Positions 8,200 through 17,419 of a stretch of DNA of 64,000 nucleotides are shown in pieces (the stretch's first letter is position 1; the number at the start of each line of letters is the position of its first letter). The translations under genes were made by a program, and so were the position numbers. This DNA comes from Candidatus Albibeggiatoa sp. nov. NOAA (GTDB taxonomy: Bacteria; Pseudomonadota; Gammaproteobacteria; Beggiatoales; Beggiatoaceae). A model generated the notes under the pieces. It did not search any database. It saw only the letters and a list, made by a program, of their open reading frames with translations, and was not told the DNA's origin. Where the stretch lies: NCBI GenBank assembly GCA_025800385.1, contig JAOXRS010000175.1:31870-95869 (forward strand). The letters run 5' to 3'.

Positions 8200-9842
8200 T
8201 TGTTTTGTTGCTGAGATAAATGATAATAATGCTGTAGCTGCTGCTTAAGCTGTTGACCTTGTTGATTATTCGGATTAATTTTTATACCTTTTTCAGCAGC
8301 TTCTAGGGCAGCAGGAAAATCACCTAACTGTCCTTTTATCAAGGCAATTTTGAAATACACATCATCTAAGCCATGCTGGCGGCTTTTATCTATATTTTGC
8401 AAGATTTTTTGTAAATAGAATAATGCTTTGTGTAACTCACCTAACTGCAAGTAACTGTTCGCCAATCCATAATCACAGCGTATGCAATTTTCAGTTTGTT
8501 GTGCATTTTGCTGATAATAATGAATCGCTGCTTGGTATTGACCGTGCTCAGCATACGCCGTGGCTAACGAGTCTTGAATTTCAATATGATTGGGATAAGC
8601 TTGATTAGCCGCTTGCCACAAATGTAAATTATCTTTCCAAACCGTCATTTGTTGTTGAGATAATTGAATAAAACCCACCATAATAAGAAATAAGCTGATT
8701 TTTGCTATAAATTGCCATTTTTCCGAACAGTGTATACAGCCTTTAATAATGCCAATACCAAGTAAGATATAAAATCCAACCATAGGCAAATATACAAATT
8801 TATCTGCACCCGCAAGCTCTGGGTTGAACGTGACGATATTGAGCATAGGAAATAAGCTGACTAGGAAAATCAACCATGTCACCCAAATTGCAGACTGCTT
8901 GTATTGTAAGTATAAATAGAACAGTAATCCTGTTAGTAAAGCCAATATGATAATGGGGTAAAAACTGGCATTTATAGAAAATGGGTAATAAGGGGATAAA
9001 CCCAACGGAATAATAAACTTACCAAGATAAAACAAAATCATTTCAGCTGCATTGAATATGCGGATATCCATACTAATCGTTGTTGTACTGATAATACGAT
9101 CATCAAGTAAATGTGCATAAAATACCATTCCTGCCGTTAATATCGCAAAAAACCAAAAAGGCCATTTTTCGAAAATTGCAAGATAAAATAATTGCTTAAT
9201 AGATTGAATTCGTTGCAATAAAAATATATCCAACATCAATAATACAATGGGAATCGTCATCGCTACAGGTTTAGTCGCAGCCGCAAGCGCAAAACTAATC
9301 ACTGCCAACCAATAATATGTTTTTGCATTTGACTGCGTGTAATGTAAATAGAACCAAACAGTTGCTAATATAAAAAATAAACTCAGTACATCTTTGCGTG
9401 ACGCAATCCACATTACAGGCTCGACATGTTGCGGGTGAATCACGAATAGTATTGCTGCAATCCCCGCTGCTAAATATCGTTGTTTTTCGGAAAATGTTGC
9501 AATTGGTCTGATTTTTAGAATAAGTAGCGTTAGGAAGAAAATCCAAATACTATTGAATGCGTGCAAAACAATATTGCTGAGATGATAGGCAAACGGGTTT
9601 AAACCTGAAATTTGATAGTCGATTGCGTAAGAAAACCACAATATTGGTGCCCAGACAGCAGCATGAATGGCGGTTAACATCCAATATAAATTGTCTAAGC
9701 TAAATGATTGAATATGCGGATTTTGAACAATATAACTGCCTTCGTCCCATTGTACATAATCATAATATAACCCCTGCCAATACATGAGTAACGTTATTAA
9801 GCCAATGACACTGGCAAATAAGGTAAGCTGTAAGTTTTTCAT
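8196..9842 (-). CDS. TMTC-like multi-pass membrane glycosyltransferase with C-terminal TPRs
   Basis: Inner-membrane protein of 548 residues. The N-terminal two thirds have about ten hydrophobic segments. The first periplasmic loop, with YVQWDEGSYIVQNPHI and the segments WAPILWFSYAID and NPFAYHLSNIVLHAFN, matches the conserved layout of bacterial TMTC/DUF1736-type C-family glycosyltransferases. The C-terminal 160 residues carry TPR repeats (AYPNHIEIQDSLATAYAEHG, DYGLANSYLQLGELHKAL, ALEAAEKGIKINPNNQ). It probably transfers a lipid-linked sugar to a periplasmic acceptor, but donor and acceptor are unknown. It is the last gene of an apparent ubiG-gph-kdsB run, 33 bases after kdsB. Confidence 0.8.
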   Translation of the reverse strand: MKNLQLTLFASVIGLITLLMYWQGLYYDYVQWDEGSYIVQNPHIQSFSLDNLYWMLTAIHAAVWAPILWFSYAIDYQISGLNPFAYHLSNIVLHAFNSIWIFFLTLLILKIRPIATFSEKQRYLAAGIAAILFVIHPQHVEPVMWIASRKDVLSLFFILATVWFYLHYTQSNAKTYYWLAVISFALAAATKPVAMTIPIVLLMLDIFLLQRIQSIKQLFYLAIFEKWPFWFFAILTAGMVFYAHLLDDRIISTTTISMDIRIFNAAEMILFYLGKFIIPLGLSPYYPFSINASFYPIIILALLTGLLFYLYLQYKQSAIWVTWLIFLVSLFPMLNIVTFNPELAGADKFVYLPMVGFYILLGIGIIKGCIHCSEKWQFIAKISLFLIMVGFIQLSQQQMTVWKDNLHLWQAANQAYPNHIEIQDSLATAYAEHGQYQAAIHYYQQNAQQTENCIRCDYGLANSYLQLGELHKALFYLQKILQNIDKSRQHGLDDVYFKIALIKGQLGDFPAALEAAEKGIKINPNNQQGQQLKQQLQHYYHLSQQQNN

Positions 9843-9875
9843 GTATCTCTCAAGGGCTTTGTGGCAATGAGTTAT

Positions 9876-10631
9876 TTAGCTACGTTGTTGTTCAAAAATC
9901 GCTCTGACTCGGGCTAAGTCTTCAGGCGTATCAACAGAAATATGTGAGTGTTCAGTTGGATAAGTATAAATGCCGAATCCTGCTTGTAAAAAGCGTAACT
10001 GTTCTAAGCGTTCAATATTTTCCAAGGGACTTTCAGGTATTTGCGCATAACTTTCTAAAACATGCCGTCTATAACCATACATACCTAAATGGCCAAGAAA
10101 TTCCACTTTTTGCTGCCATTGCTCATTGTTTTCCGCATCACGCACATAGGGAATCGGGTTGCGAGAAAAATACATTGCATAACCATCATGCCGTACCACC
10201 ATTTTCACCACATTCGGATTAAAAATATCTTCGGGTTTGATTTTACAAGCAGGGGTGACAATATCAGGCATTGGTTCAGTTGACTCAAATGCATCCACCA
10301 TTTCATCAATCACTTGCGGCTCTAACAAAGGCTCATCACCTTGCACATTGATAATAATATCTGCATCCAACTTGTCCACAATCGACACAATGCGTTCTGT
10401 ACCTGATTGACACGACTCATCTGTCATCCATGCTTTGCCGCCCCAAGACTCCACCATCTCAGCAATTTCAGGCGTATCAGTTGCAACATGCACTTCTGCA
10501 ATTTTCTTGGCTTGCAAGCAACGGTGATACACATGCCAAATCATCGGGTGACCTTTAATATCAACCAGTGGTTTATTCGGCAAACGGGTTGAAGCGAGTC
10601 GGACGGGAATGACAGCAATGGATTTAGACAT
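9876..10631 (-). CDS. kdsB: 3-deoxy-manno-octulosonate cytidylyltransferase (CMP-Kdo synthetase)
   Basis: Cytosolic enzyme of 251 residues, standard KdsB size, activating Kdo with CTP for lipopolysaccharide inner-core assembly. The nucleotidyltransferase start IPVRLASTRLPNKPLVDIKGHPMI is at residue 8, with the family motifs ATDTPEIA, CQSGTERI, INVQGDEPLLEP and GMYGYRR. It lies 35 bases downstream of gph on the same strand and is probably co-transcribed with ubiG and gph. Its presence shows a Gram-negative outer membrane with LPS. Confidence 0.95.
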   Translation of the reverse strand: MSKSIAVIPVRLASTRLPNKPLVDIKGHPMIWHVYHRCLQAKKIAEVHVATDTPEIAEMVESWGGKAWMTDESCQSGTERIVSIVDKLDADIIINVQGDEPLLEPQVIDEMVDAFESTEPMPDIVTPACKIKPEDIFNPNVVKMVVRHDGYAMYFSRNPIPYVRDAENNEQWQQKVEFLGHLGMYGYRRHVLESYAQIPESPLENIERLEQLRFLQAGFGIYTYPTEHSHISVDTPEDLARVRAIFEQQRS

Positions 10632-10666
10632 GAGCGTTCCTTATTCTTGTTTTTCTATTAATATTT

Positions 10667-11323
10667 TTAAGCGTTTTGCAACCAAGTAATTAAGTCTTCA
10701 GGCTGGTTTAAGAAACCTGTTGCACCCCATGTATCGGGTTGATCGTCATTGCTAAGATAACCAAATAAAGCAACAAAAGTTTGCATACCTGCTCGTTGAC
10801 CTGCTTCAATATCACGCTTTGCATCACCAATATAAATACAATTTTCGGGTTTGGTGTCTGCTAATTTACACGCATGTAATATCGGTGCGGGATGGGGTTT
10901 ACTCTCAGGCAAAGTATCACCACTGACATTGCATAGGCTACGGTTTGTTAATTGCAGTTTATCTAATAATGGATCAGTGAAATGCTGGTGTTTATTAGTC
11001 ACAATACCCCAACCTTTATGATTTTGGTCGATATATTGTAAAACTTGTTCCATACCTGCAAATAAAGCACTTTTATCCGCAATATGTTTGGCATACACAT
11101 CTAACATCTGCTGATGCAAATCATCAAAATTGGGATAGTCTTCCGAACCCAAGGCAAAACGCAACATTGCGCGTGCACCGTGTGATACCGAAGGGCGAAT
11201 TGCTTCCAAACCTATTATTGGCTTGCCTTGCTCTTGCAGTACCACATTCATGGCATGAGCTAAGTCAGGCAATGTGTCAACCAATGTGCCATCTAAATCA
11301 AATAAAACCGTTTCTATTTTCAT
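10667..11323 (-). CDS. gph: Phosphoglycolate phosphatase (HAD superfamily)
   Basis: HAD hydrolase of 218 residues that removes phosphate from 2-phosphoglycolate. I start it at the ATG at 11323 (MKIETVLFDLDGTL), which overlaps the ubiG stop in an ATGA junction; an upstream in-frame extension would run through ubiG. The nucleophile motif DLDGT is at residues 9-13, motif II is at IVTNK, and motifs III/IV are in KPHPAP and YIGDAKRDIEAG. The ubiG-gph pair with overlapping codons is a common gammaproteobacterial arrangement and favours Gph over other HAD members such as MupP (N-acetylmuramic acid 6-phosphatase), which occurs in the same position in pseudomonads. Confidence 0.88.
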   Translation of the reverse strand: MKIETVLFDLDGTLVDTLPDLAHAMNVVLQEQGKPIIGLEAIRPSVSHGARAMLRFALGSEDYPNFDDLHQQMLDVYAKHIADKSALFAGMEQVLQYIDQNHKGWGIVTNKHQHFTDPLLDKLQLTNRSLCNVSGDTLPESKPHPAPILHACKLADTKPENCIYIGDAKRDIEAGQRAGMQTFVALFGYLSNDDQPDTWGATGFLNQPEDLITWLQNA

Positions 11324-12030
11324 TCTGGTTGGGTATGGGCTAAATAGTTGACGGAAACATCTGAACCTAACCAATAGTTTTTGCTAAAAGGGTTATAGCT
11401 CATGCCTGTAAAATTACGTACTTCTAAGCCTGCTCGACGCGCCCAACTGGATAATTCAGCAGGTTGAATAAAACGTGCATAATCGTGTGTGCCACGCGGC
11501 AATAAGTTCAATACATACTCTGCACCGATGATAGCAAATAGGTAGGATTTCGGATTACGGTTTAAGGTTGAGAAAAAGACGTGACCATCTGGTTTTACTA
11601 ATTCTTTACAAGATTGAATCACCGAATATGGTTCGGGTACATGTTCCAACATTTCCATACACACCACTACATCAAATTCACCTGCATGTTGTTTGGCAAA
11701 ATCTTCTGCTGCAATTTGTTGATAATCAACTTGTAAATCGGATTCAAATAAGTGTAATTTTGCTACGCTTAAAGCGGCTTCACTCATGTCGATGCCAGAG
11801 ACTTCCGCGCCTTTCGCTGCCAAGCTTTCGGATAAAATACCGCCGCCACAGCCGACATCCAGCACTTTTTTACCTGCTAAGCTGCCAACTTTTTGTTCAA
11901 TATAATCCAAACGCAATGGGTTAATGTCATGTAAGGGTTTAAATTCACTTTGAGCATCCCACCAACGCGCGGCTAATGCAGAAAATTTGGCAATTTCTCG
12001 TTCATCGATATTTTGATTAACTTGACTCAT
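11320..12030 (-). CDS. ubiG: Ubiquinone biosynthesis O-methyltransferase UbiG
   Basis: SAM-dependent methyltransferase of 236 residues performing both O-methylations of the ubiquinone ring. I start it at the ATG at 12030 (MSQVNQNIDEREIAKFSALAARWWD), the usual UbiG opening; the 41 upstream in-frame residues look non-coding. The SAM loop VLDVGCGGGILSE is at 56-68, followed by GIDMSEAAL, CMEMLEHVPEP and the C-terminal segment RGTHDYARFIQPAEL. It is followed by gph through a 4-base overlap. Ubiquinone production is consistent with the NDH-1 cluster further along. Confidence 0.95.
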   Translation of the reverse strand: MSQVNQNIDEREIAKFSALAARWWDAQSEFKPLHDINPLRLDYIEQKVGSLAGKKVLDVGCGGGILSESLAAKGAEVSGIDMSEAALSVAKLHLFESDLQVDYQQIAAEDFAKQHAGEFDVVVCMEMLEHVPEPYSVIQSCKELVKPDGHVFFSTLNRNPKSYLFAIIGAEYVLNLLPRGTHDYARFIQPAELSSWARRAGLEVRNFTGMSYNPFSKNYWLGSDVSVNYLAHTQPE

Positions 12031-12262
12031 AATCGTTTCCAGCACCTGAATATACAGCTTGCAACGGTTTGCAATAGGGGTCTTGTATAACACATCTTGG
12101 CTTGGTTTGATAGGGTTAGCTAACAAATGCAGGCAAAGGGTTTTTACCATCAAAATATGTGGCTGAAAAACAGTAGCTCAAGCATAAAATAACACTTTAC
12201 TGTCACAGCCTAAAAATATAAGCTTATGTAATCTCAAGCAAAGCTACTCAAGTAGGTGCGGT

Positions 12263-14143
12263 ATGCGTAAAATATTAACACTTTTATTTATTTGCATATG
12301 TCAGCCAGTTTTTGCAAATAACCTGAACGATTCGACAAAGTTATTCGACTGGGCAGAATCAAACTATCCGCAATATTTCAGCCCTGCCAAGCAGCCGACC
12401 ACACCAATCAGTGGCCTGTTAGCCCGTTATTATCCTGATACACAAAATTATCTAGCCACGTCACACGATTATGATGTGTATGCCTATAGTTCAAGCACAG
12501 GCGGTTTGTTGTCACTTGGCAAAATGAGCAATTACGTCACCGTATCAGAGCAAGCTTATATCAATGGGCAAATTTATACAGTCAATGAAAGCCAGCCATG
12601 GGTAGAAGCAATGTTGATTCGAGAAGGCAAAATCATTGCGATTGGTGATAACCAGGTGATTCAAGTACAGGTCAGTGACAATACGGAAACAATTGATTTA
12701 GACAATGCGATGGTGTTACCGGGGTTACATGATGTGCATTTACACCCATTGGAAGCGGGATCAAAAAGTTTTCAATTTACACTAGATACCGAGGAAACCA
12801 ATCCAAACAATTATATTTTTGATATAGAAACAGCACTTGTGCAAAATCCCGATTCAACTTGGTTATTAGGCTGGGGTTTTGAACTGCATACATTATTAGA
12901 TGGTGTTGATCGAGAGCCAATTAAAATCTTGGATGAATTATCGAGCACCAGACCTATTGCGATTATGGAACAAACTTCTCATGCGATGTGGGTGAATTCG
13001 AAGGCGTTGGCAGTAGCGAACATTGATGTAAATTCTCCCAATCCTGTTGGTGGTGTAATTATGAAAGGAGAAGACGGCCAACCAAATGGCTTATTGATTG
13101 ATAACGCAGGTAATTTGATTGTTGATTTAATTGTGGCTTCGATTCCAGACAGTGAGCAAAATGATTATGAAGGTTTAATCAATGTTGCACTGCCCACTTT
13201 AGCTGAAAATGGTATTACTTCGGTTTGTGATGCCAGAACTTACTGGAAACGTAATCATCATTTAACTTGGCAACGAGTTGAAAATGAAAATAAATTGACT
13301 GTTCGGGCAAATTTAGGATTGTGGTTATATCCAACGGAAGATGATGCAACCCAAATCGCCAAGCTGAAATCTCTTTATGCTAATGATCCTCGACGTTTGT
13401 TAAAAATCAACCAAATCAAACTCTATGCGGATGGTGTGGTGTTAAATACAACCGCCGCCATGCAAACCGATTATTTAATTAATCTGCTCGATATTGAACC
13501 CAATAACGGCGTAAATTATGTGTCTCAGAATCGTATTGCAAAATATATCGCAGAGTTAGAGCCTACTGGTTTTGATTTTCATATTCATACCATTGGTAAT
13601 CGTGGTGTGAACGAGGCGTTAAATGCGATTGAGCAAAGTGGTTCAGCAAAAGGTAGACATCGTTTAACCCATGTTGAGTACGTAAATCCAGCAGATTATG
13701 TGCGCTTTAAGCAATTAAATGCCACAGCTGATGCACAAGTTGCGGGTAATTTTGCCCAGCCTTCACATTGGCATGAGAGTGATAGTTTAATTGGTGCAGA
13801 GCTGAATCAAGCAGTGATTCCGATTAAAAGTTTGCTTGAAGCTGGCGCAAGAGTGGTGCTCAGCAGTGATTGGGATGTCAGTGATGTCAATCCATTTATT
13901 GGTATACAAAACGCAGTAACACGCGACCCGCAGGCCATTAGCCTATCAGAGGCAATCAAAGCGTATACAATCAATGCAGCTTATGTGATGCGACAAGAAC
14001 ATTTAGTGGGTTCGTTAGAAGTAGGGAAAGAGGCTGATTTTATTATCATCGATCGAAATATATTCAATATCCCACAAAATCAAATTAATCAAACCCAAGT
14101 ATTAGAAACTTATTTAAAAGGTGATTTGGTTTATCCTAAGTAA
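12263..14143 (+). CDS. Exported YtcJ-like amidohydrolase with an N-terminal accessory module
   Basis: Protein of 626 residues. A signal peptide (about 1-19, ending VFA-NN) sends it out of the cytoplasm. Residues 24-93 form a small module (LFDWAESNYPQYFSP ... RYYPDTQNYLA ... DVYAYSSSTGGLLSLG) that I recall as a separate domain in other exported proteobacterial proteins. From about 97 on it is an amidohydrolase_3/YtcJ protein: the metal HxH is in DVHLHP (H159, H161), then KLYADGVV, FHIHTIGNRG, RLTHVEY and the late Asp segment VVLSSDWDVSD. Substrate is unknown. The fusion of a secreted accessory module to this enzyme is less common than the plain enzyme. Confidence 0.85.
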   Translation: MRKILTLLFICICQPVFANNLNDSTKLFDWAESNYPQYFSPAKQPTTPISGLLARYYPDTQNYLATSHDYDVYAYSSSTGGLLSLGKMSNYVTVSEQAYINGQIYTVNESQPWVEAMLIREGKIIAIGDNQVIQVQVSDNTETIDLDNAMVLPGLHDVHLHPLEAGSKSFQFTLDTEETNPNNYIFDIETALVQNPDSTWLLGWGFELHTLLDGVDREPIKILDELSSTRPIAIMEQTSHAMWVNSKALAVANIDVNSPNPVGGVIMKGEDGQPNGLLIDNAGNLIVDLIVASIPDSEQNDYEGLINVALPTLAENGITSVCDARTYWKRNHHLTWQRVENENKLTVRANLGLWLYPTEDDATQIAKLKSLYANDPRRLLKINQIKLYADGVVLNTTAAMQTDYLINLLDIEPNNGVNYVSQNRIAKYIAELEPTGFDFHIHTIGNRGVNEALNAIEQSGSAKGRHRLTHVEYVNPADYVRFKQLNATADAQVAGNFAQPSHWHESDSLIGAELNQAVIPIKSLLEAGARVVLSSDWDVSDVNPFIGIQNAVTRDPQAISLSEAIKAYTINAAYVMRQEHLVGSLEVGKEADFIIIDRNIFNIPQNQINQTQVLETYLKGDLVYPK

Positions 14144-14180
14144 TCATGTAAAGCTTGGTGAGGAAGAAGGATCAATAAAA

Positions 14181-15029
14181 TTAAAACTTTGCTGATTTTA
14201 TAAAATCAATTGTCCAATTGTTTATATATTTGTGCCCCAATAATAAAAAATGAAACAATTCTTGTTTTACAGAAAGAATAGGCCAATTTCTGAATAAAAC
14301 CAGAACTTTACAATATTTTATATCTTGTCTATTTATCCATGCCCCACAGCTTAAAGTAAATGATGACTCAGGAACAAAGGCTTGAAAAGTTTCTTGCTTA
14401 AAATCTTCCGTTAGCTCGAAGAAGAAATTGATTTGAGCATGTTTTACTATTTTTATACTGTTAATTGAGGGCGTTTCAACTAGTGAGAAACCAAACTCTT
14501 TGCAAAACCAATTCATTACAAAGTCAATGTCAGTCATATGTTTAGCTAATTCTACTTGCTTTGCAATAGTTTCTTTATTTGCCTTTTCTGAACGTGGCTT
14601 ATGATCTCCAAGCTTACTAAAACAGCCTTCTTGCTTTAAAGTTTCTACAGTCCATTGATTTATAGTGGTATATTCATATTCAAGAAAGCATTCTAAATTC
14701 TGCTTTATAACAACAAAAGGTATCTGTCTGAAACATTTATTTGTTTTTCCATATCGAGTTCCATCAATGTCAACCCATCCGCCTACAGTAATAGAGTATG
14801 GGATTTTTTGGTAAAACTGAGTAAAAAAGTCGCGTTTGTGATTTAGCTCCATTTGAATATCAATGCATAAATTGATCGCTTTATGGTATTCGATACGCCT
14901 TCTTGGGTATCTACCCAACATAGTATGTGCTATTTGAGTAAAATTATATTTTTGACAAAATTGGTCTAAAATTGGATCGATTTCCGATAAATGTGTCCCT
15001 AGATTTTGAAACTGTTCAGCAGTTAACAT
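14181..15029 (-). CDS. Unknown protein with two tandem copies of one domain
   Basis: I do not recognise this 282-residue soluble protein. Its two halves look like copies of one domain of about 115 residues. Residues 16-135 and 165-278 share the order (IDxIxxxFCxxxxF), a charged helix, a FxxxxxxxxxS(I/F)TxxxGxWxxxxxxxYxK core, FRxxPxxxxKQxL(E/F)xFL and a closing (I)NxWTxxxxK. No signal peptide or membrane segment is seen. Codon usage is more AT-rich than in trpB next to it, and it is isolated between two housekeeping genes, suggesting acquisition. A role in an immunity or polymorphic-toxin setting is possible but not shown. Confidence 0.65.
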   Translation of the reverse strand: MLTAEQFQNLGTHLSEIDPILDQFCQKYNFTQIAHTMLGRYPRRRIEYHKAINLCIDIQMELNHKRDFFTQFYQKIPYSITVGGWVDIDGTRYGKTNKCFRQIPFVVIKQNLECFLEYEYTTINQWTVETLKQEGCFSKLGDHKPRSEKANKETIAKQVELAKHMTDIDFVMNWFCKEFGFSLVETPSINSIKIVKHAQINFFFELTEDFKQETFQAFVPESSFTLSCGAWINRQDIKYCKVLVLFRNWPILSVKQELFHFLLLGHKYINNWTIDFIKSAKF

Positions 15030-15056
15030 ACGTGTTCTTTATCAAAATGAAATATA

Positions 15057-15087
15057 TGGCGTGCTAAGCTCAACTTAAAACACGCCA
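15057..15087 (-). terminator. Terminator-like hairpin after trpB
   Basis: TGGCGTG and CACGCCA form a perfect 7-bp stem with a 17-base loop, about 30 bases beyond the trpB stop. Read leftward, it is followed by a T-rich stretch. Confidence 0.6.
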
Positions 15088-15117
15088 ATTATTTAAAATA
15101 AGTTGATAATAAACCCG

Positions 15118-16323
15118 TTACACTTTAATACCATCCAATTGTGCAACAGTATGAATATCTTTATCACCGCGTCCTGATAAATTCACGATAATAGTTTGAT
15201 CTTTACGCATTTCTGGCGCAAGTTTATTCACATAAGCTAAGGCGTGGCTAGACTCTAATGCAGGCATAATGCCTTCTACGCGAGTTAATTGGTGGAATGC
15301 AGCTAATGCTTCTTCATCAGTGACAGATACATATTTAGCGCGACCAATATCTTTTAACCAAGCATGTTCAGGGCCTACACCGGGGTAATCCAAGCCAGCA
15401 GAAATTGAATGTGTTTCTATAATTTCACCATACTCATCTGCCATCAAATAAGTGCGATTACCATGCAATACACCCGGTTTACCCGCACATAAAGGCGCAG
15501 CATGACGACCTGTTTCAACACCATCACCACCCGCTTCAACACCATAAATTGCAACCGACTCATCATTTAAGAATGGATAAAATAAACCAATCGCATTTGA
15601 CCCACCGCCGACACAGGCGACTAATGCATCAGGTAAATGACCCGCTTGAATTTTAATTTGTTGACGTGCTTCGCGCCCGATAATCGCTTGGAAATCACGC
15701 ACCATTGCTGGATAAGGGTGTGGGCCTGCCACCGTACCAATAATATAAAACGTGTTGTCGACGTTAGTTACCCAATCGCGCATTGCTTCATTTAAAGCAT
15801 CTTTCAAAGTCTTAGAACCTGAAGTGACGGGCACAACTTCCGCACCAAGTAATTTCATCCGATACACATTCAAAGCTTGACGCTTAATATCTTCTGCCCC
15901 CATATACACAACACATTCTAAACCCATACGTGCTGCCACCGTTGCCGATGCTACACCATGCTGACCTGCACCCGTTTCGGCAATAATACGGGTTTTACCC
16001 ATACGTTTTGCTAATAAAGCTTGTCCAATCGTATTGTTAACTTTATGTGCACCCGTATGATTTAAATCTTCACGTTTTAGATAAATCTGCGCTCCGCCCA
16101 ACATCTCCGACCATCGTGCAGCATGATAAAGTGGTGACGGTCTACCCACAAAATGGTGTAAGTCATCATTTAATTCAGCTAAAAATTCCGAATCATTTAA
16201 ATATTTTTCATAGGCTAAGCGTAATTCTTCAAGTGGCTGCATCAAAGTTTCTGCAACGAACTTGCCGCCAAAAATACCGAAATGGCCTGTTTCATCGGGA
16301 AATGTGTGTAAGTCTGTACTCAT
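15118..16323 (-). CDS. trpB: Tryptophan synthase beta chain
   Basis: PLP enzyme of 401 residues, the classical TrpB length, condensing indole with serine. The N-terminal signature [20 protein letters not shown], the PLP lysine in HTGAHKVNN (Lys94) and the phosphate-binding GGGSNAIG segment are all intact. Its ATG overlaps the trpF stop by 4 bases, so the pair is translationally coupled. The alpha-subunit gene trpA, which usually follows directly, is absent; the next gene is an unrelated unknown, and a terminator-like hairpin closes the operon. Confidence 0.97.
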   Translation of the reverse strand: MSTDLHTFPDETGHFGIFGGKFVAETLMQPLEELRLAYEKYLNDSEFLAELNDDLHHFVGRPSPLYHAARWSEMLGGAQIYLKREDLNHTGAHKVNNTIGQALLAKRMGKTRIIAETGAGQHGVASATVAARMGLECVVYMGAEDIKRQALNVYRMKLLGAEVVPVTSGSKTLKDALNEAMRDWVTNVDNTFYIIGTVAGPHPYPAMVRDFQAIIGREARQQIKIQAGHLPDALVACVGGGSNAIGLFYPFLNDESVAIYGVEAGGDGVETGRHAAPLCAGKPGVLHGNRTYLMADEYGEIIETHSISAGLDYPGVGPEHAWLKDIGRAKYVSVTDEEALAAFHQLTRVEGIMPALESSHALAYVNKLAPEMRKDQTIIVNLSGRGDKDIHTVAQLDGIKV

Positions 16324-16937
16324 GATGGTTGACTTCCTTTAATAAATGCTGCGATTTTCGCTTTATCCTTAATGCCTTTGGCTTGCTCAACACCGCCGCT
16401 GACATCCACAGCATAGGGCTTCAATTCTTGTATCACTTGGGGCACATTTTCTGGTGTCAATCCCCCTGCAATAATCAATGGTTGGCTGCAGTTTTCTGGC
16501 ACAAGTTGCCAATTAAATGCTTGGCCTGTTCCGCCTTGTACACCTTTGACATAGGTATCGAGTAGAATAGCTTGAGCTAAATAATGTTGTTGAGCAAAGG
16601 CCTCAATATCTGTAGATTCTTGCACTCGCAATGCTTTGATATAGGGGCGGGCAAATTGTGTACAATATTCTGGGTTTTCATCGCCGTGAAACTGTAAAAC
16701 ATCCAAAGGTACATGATTTAATATATTTTTCACTTCATTGGCATCAGCGTTCACAAATAAGCCCACAGTTGTGACAAACGCAGGTAACGCATGAACAATG
16801 GTTTTGGCTTGCTCAATATGCACCGCTCGCGGACTTTTGGCGTAAAACACTAATCCAATCGCATCTGCACCTAAATGAGCAGCATCGATTGCATCTTCTG
16901 GACGGGTAATCCCACAAATTTTAACTCTGGTGCGCAT
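16320..16937 (-). CDS. trpF: Phosphoribosylanthranilate isomerase
   Basis: TIM-barrel enzyme of 205 residues catalysing the Amadori rearrangement in tryptophan biosynthesis. The opening [12 protein letters not shown] holds the catalytic Cys8, and [36 protein letters not shown] and the catalytic Asp in AVDVSGGVE follow in order. It is monofunctional, not fused to trpC. It forms a two-gene operon with trpB. No leader peptide or attenuator was evident in the short region before its ATG. Confidence 0.96.
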   Translation of the reverse strand: MRTRVKICGITRPEDAIDAAHLGADAIGLVFYAKSPRAVHIEQAKTIVHALPAFVTTVGLFVNADANEVKNILNHVPLDVLQFHGDENPEYCTQFARPYIKALRVQESTDIEAFAQQHYLAQAILLDTYVKGVQGGTGQAFNWQLVPENCSQPLIIAGGLTPENVPQVIQELKPYAVDVSGGVEQAKGIKDKAKIAAFIKGSQPS

Positions 16938-17105
16938 CTTTTTTTCAATTAACAGTCATCAATTCAGCAATTATTAACTAAGCCTGAATAATTATCAATT
17001 TTTCCCTATAACACTTTTCAACTTTACACAATCATTTATATTGATTTGAACTTCATTGAATATATTTTGTAAACAGCTTCAAAAATAAATCGTTATAAAT
17101 AAAAC

Positions 17106-17134
17106 TAGACACACATTTTTATTGTTGTTAGAAT
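17106..17134 (+). promoter_or_regulatory. Sigma-70 promoter for tRNA-Ser and probably ffs-dnaX
   Basis: TAGACA (17106-17111) and TAGAAT (17129-17134) are spaced by 17 bases, with TGT immediately before the -10 giving an extended -10. A GC-rich discriminator (GCCGCGC) follows, as in stringently controlled stable-RNA promoters. The tRNA begins about 50 bases further on. Confidence 0.7.
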
Positions 17135-17186
17135 GCCGCGCTTAAACTGCTTATTTACAAGGACGTAGACGAGTGGTTTAACCGAT

Positions 17187-17277
17187 GGAGAGGTGTCCGA
17201 GTGGTTGAAGGAGCACGCCTGGAAAGTGTGTATACGGTCATACCGTATCGAGGGTTCGAATCCCTCTCTCTCCGCCA
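17187..17277 (+). tRNA. tRNA-Ser (anticodon GGA)
   Basis: A 91-base cloverleaf with a long variable arm, as expected for a class II serine tRNA. The acceptor stem is GGAGAGG paired with TCTCTCC, the discriminator is G, and the CCA end is encoded. The anticodon loop CTGGAAA gives GGA, reading UCC and UCU. The T arm GAGGG-TTCGAAT-CCCTC is perfect and the variable arm pairs TACGGT with ACCGTA. Confidence 0.95.
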
Positions 17278-17282
17278 GCAAT

Positions 17283-17394
17283 GGTAACCCGTGCTGGTCC
17301 CCTCGCATTGCTATATTGCAAACCCCGTCAGGTCCGGAAGGAAGCAGCGGTAGTGATAGATGCAAGTGCCGAGGTGTGGCTGGTATAGGTTGCC
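17283..17394 (+). ncRNA. ffs: 4.5S signal recognition particle RNA
   Basis: The hallmark apical loop sequence GTCAGGTCCGGAAGGAAGCA is present at about 17326-17345, within a long imperfect hairpin. The outer arms GGTAACC (17283-17289) and GGTTGCC (17388-17394) close the stem with one G-U pair. This RNA binds Ffh to form the particle that targets membrane proteins. Its place just before dnaX is common in gammaproteobacteria. It lies 5 bases after the tRNA, so the two are probably processed from one transcript. Confidence 0.92.
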
Positions 17395-17419
17395 GCCCAT
17401 CTATTGAAGTCATCAGGCT

